A DNA stretch of 22,137 bases, from the NCBI GenBank assembly GCA_037440765.1, contig JBBITL010000071.1, forward strand, positions 1 through 22,137, given 5' to 3'. Below, piece by piece: positions 21,015-22,137 of the stretch. The notes beneath the pieces are model-generated. The model was given only the letters and a program-made list of their open reading frames with translations. It made no database searches and was not told the origin of the DNA. Origin of the DNA: DTKY01 sp037440765 (GTDB taxonomy: Bacteria > Acidobacteriota > Terriglobia > Bryobacterales > Bryobacteraceae). Position 1 is the stretch's first letter, and each line of letters starts with the position of its first letter. The translations under genes and the position numbers were made by a program.

Positions 21015-22137
21015 CAGAAGCTGAACCTCACCCCCAACTGCATCACCCTGCCGCCTCTGGAACCGATGATCCTGCCCGCGTTGACGTTGGGCGCCTTCAG
21101 CGGGCCTATGACCGTGTCCGGATCGTTCCAGTTGGCGTGGTGCGGAAAATTCAACCCTACGGCGTTGAACTCCAGCGTCTTGCCGGCGGCGAGTGAGAAC
21201 CGCTTGCTCACGGTTACGTCGTGGTTCTGGTTGGGCGGATTCCTCAGGAAGGGGTGAGTCCGAGAGACGTTCCCCAGCGTGAAGTCCGCCGGCTGGTCGA
21301 ATGCGGCCGGGTTGAACCAGCCGCCTGGCCCGCGGTTGACCACCGCTGCGTCCGCGCCGGCGACCGCGTTCACTCTCAGATTGGGGACCACGCCGCCCGT
21401 GTTGTTGAACTGCGGCCGCAGGCTCACCGGCTCGCCGCTTGTGTAGGTGGTCGAGCCGCTGAAGGACCAGCCGTCCACCAGGTGCCTCCTCCAGTCGGAG
21501 TAAGCCAGCAGAGCCTTGCCGCGCCCGACCGGCAGCTCATACATGTACGTCAGCGTCACGCGATGGGGATTGGCGAACGAGAGTGACCACTCGGCGCGCC
21601 GGTTGAGAAAGTCCTGTCTGCCGCGGCCCGAGTAGTCGTCGCGCTGCTTCGTCCATTCATAGCGGAAGCCGAGGCTCAGCCCGGCGCTGGCCCGCTTCTC
21701 CACAGAAACGTAAGCCGACTCCCGGCGGTAACGTCCGAGCGGGTATAGACCACCAACGTTCAGGCTTTTGTACTGAGGGTAGGGCCGCAGCGACCGGTTG
21801 AACGCCTCGTCGTACAACTGGTCTCTGTATACCAGCGCCGCGAGCGGTATCGCGTTGAGGTTGGCCACGCCGTTGCCGACATACGTATCCCGGCCGCCGG
21901 CCGACGTTGCTCCCGCGCTCAGCATTGTGGAAAACGGGATCTGCCGCTCGACGGACAAGGAGACCGAGGGGTACTTCGGCCCGGCGCCGCCCCTGTAAAC
22001 CAGATCCGCGTTGGTGTCGTTGAGCGCCTCCGGCCGGAGGTCCGGCAACGGGCGCCCCAGCGGCGGGAGCCCATCACTCAACCGGAGTGCCGGTTCGAGC
22101 TGCGGGTTCGGCGACAGGTAGACGGGTGCGGCGTTGA
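21014..22137 (-). CDS. TonB-dependent receptor, Oar-like beta-barrel (C-terminal part)
   Basis: About 373 residues of the C-terminal barrel are visible, and the frame is open to the right edge, so the N-terminal carboxypeptidase-regulatory-like domain, plug and part of the barrel lie outside the window. Strand-like segments with aromatic girdles recur: YPSVSLSVERQIPFS, LGFRYEWTKQRDDYSG, WSLSFANPHRVTLTYMYELP, GWSFSGSTTYTSGEPVSL. The end holds GNVSRTHPFLRNPPNQNHDVTVSKRF-type text found in acidobacterial Oar-like proteins (broken here by its Pro/Asn turn) and the C-terminal LGVRFSF, whose final Phe is the outer-membrane assembly signal. Such receptors take up oligosaccharides, peptides or metal chelates by TonB energy; the ligand is unknown. 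A TTG at 22081 gives an artificial start. The stop overlaps the next gene's ATG. Confidence 0.85.
   Translation of the reverse strand, partial: NAAPVYLSPNPQLEPALRLSDGLPPLGRPLPDLRPEALNDTNADLVYRGGAGPKYPSVSLSVERQIPFSTMLSAGATSAGGRDTYVGNGVANLNAIPLAALVYRDQLYDEAFNRSLRPYPQYKSLNVGGLYPLGRYRRESAYVSVEKRASAGLSLGFRYEWTKQRDDYSGRGRQDFLNRRAEWSLSFANPHRVTLTYMYELPVGRGKALLAYSDWRRHLVDGWSFSGSTTYTSGEPVSLRPQFNNTGGVVPNLRVNAVAGADAAVVNRGPGGWFNPAAFDQPADFTLGNVSRTHPFLRNPPNQNHDVTVSKRFSLAAGKTLEFNAVGLNFPHHANWNDPDTVIGPLKAPNVNAGRIIGSRGGRVMQLGVRFSF

Noticed and set aside
1..22137. A CRISPR array, toxin-antitoxin pair, phage defence system or insertion sequence
   Set aside because: No regularly spaced direct repeats, transposase, integrase or defence-type domains were seen on either strand.

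Overview
The window is high-GC bacterial DNA. It most likely comes from an Acidobacteriota genome of the Bryobacterales/Solibacter type. The evidence is a secreted VWFA-like protein of the kind expanded in that phylum next to a large Oar-like TonB-dependent receptor barrel, plus a (GC-rich) coding style and many 1-4 nt gene overlaps. A run of exactly 10 N inside alaS shows that this is a draft or metagenome scaffold. The phylum assignment is an inference from gene content; no rRNA is present.

Region 1 (1-11726, + strand) is a surface polysaccharide locus read as one tightly packed unit. In order it holds the tail of an upstream gene, a GT4 glycosyltransferase, a SAM methyltransferase, a second GT4, a second methyltransferase, an AsnB-type amidotransferase, a GT4 fused to a WecG/TagA (GT26) glycosyltransferase, and a WbaP-like polyprenyl-phosphate sugar-1-phosphate transferase. 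After a 114-nt gap come an ACS-family MFS transporter and an O-antigen ligase/polymerase-family protein. The WbaP-like enzyme would start a lipid-linked oligosaccharide, the glycosyltransferases extend it, the methyltransferases and amidotransferase decorate it, and the ligase-family protein polymerises or transfers it. No Wzx flippase or chain-length regulator is visible, so the locus probably continues upstream.

Region 2 (11716-14985, - strand) is a four-gene operon: malate dehydrogenase, YjbQ/UPF0047, archease and RtcB RNA ligase. It has a good sigma70-type promoter and Shine-Dalgarno upstream of mdh. It ends tail-to-tail with the polysaccharide locus, overlapping it by 11 nt. A small secreted protein is encoded divergently at 15131-15469. 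After it comes a 227-nt non-coding stretch holding a REP/MITE-like palindromic element.

Region 3 (15697-22137, - strand) runs, in transcription order, TonB-dependent receptor (5' end outside the window), VWFA-like secreted protein, selD, pyrF and alaS, with start/stop overlaps at most junctions. The main discovery is in selD. Conventional ORF calling starts it at a TTG, but the reading frame continues upstream through one in-frame TGA to a proper ATG and reads VKAAG-TGA-ASK. That TGA sits exactly where SelD proteins carry their catalytic Cys or Sec, and a hairpin that fits the bacterial SECIS model lies just downstream. SelD is therefore very probably a selenoprotein, the organism should decode selenocysteine, and the translationally coupled pyrF-alaS genes could in principle respond to selenium supply.
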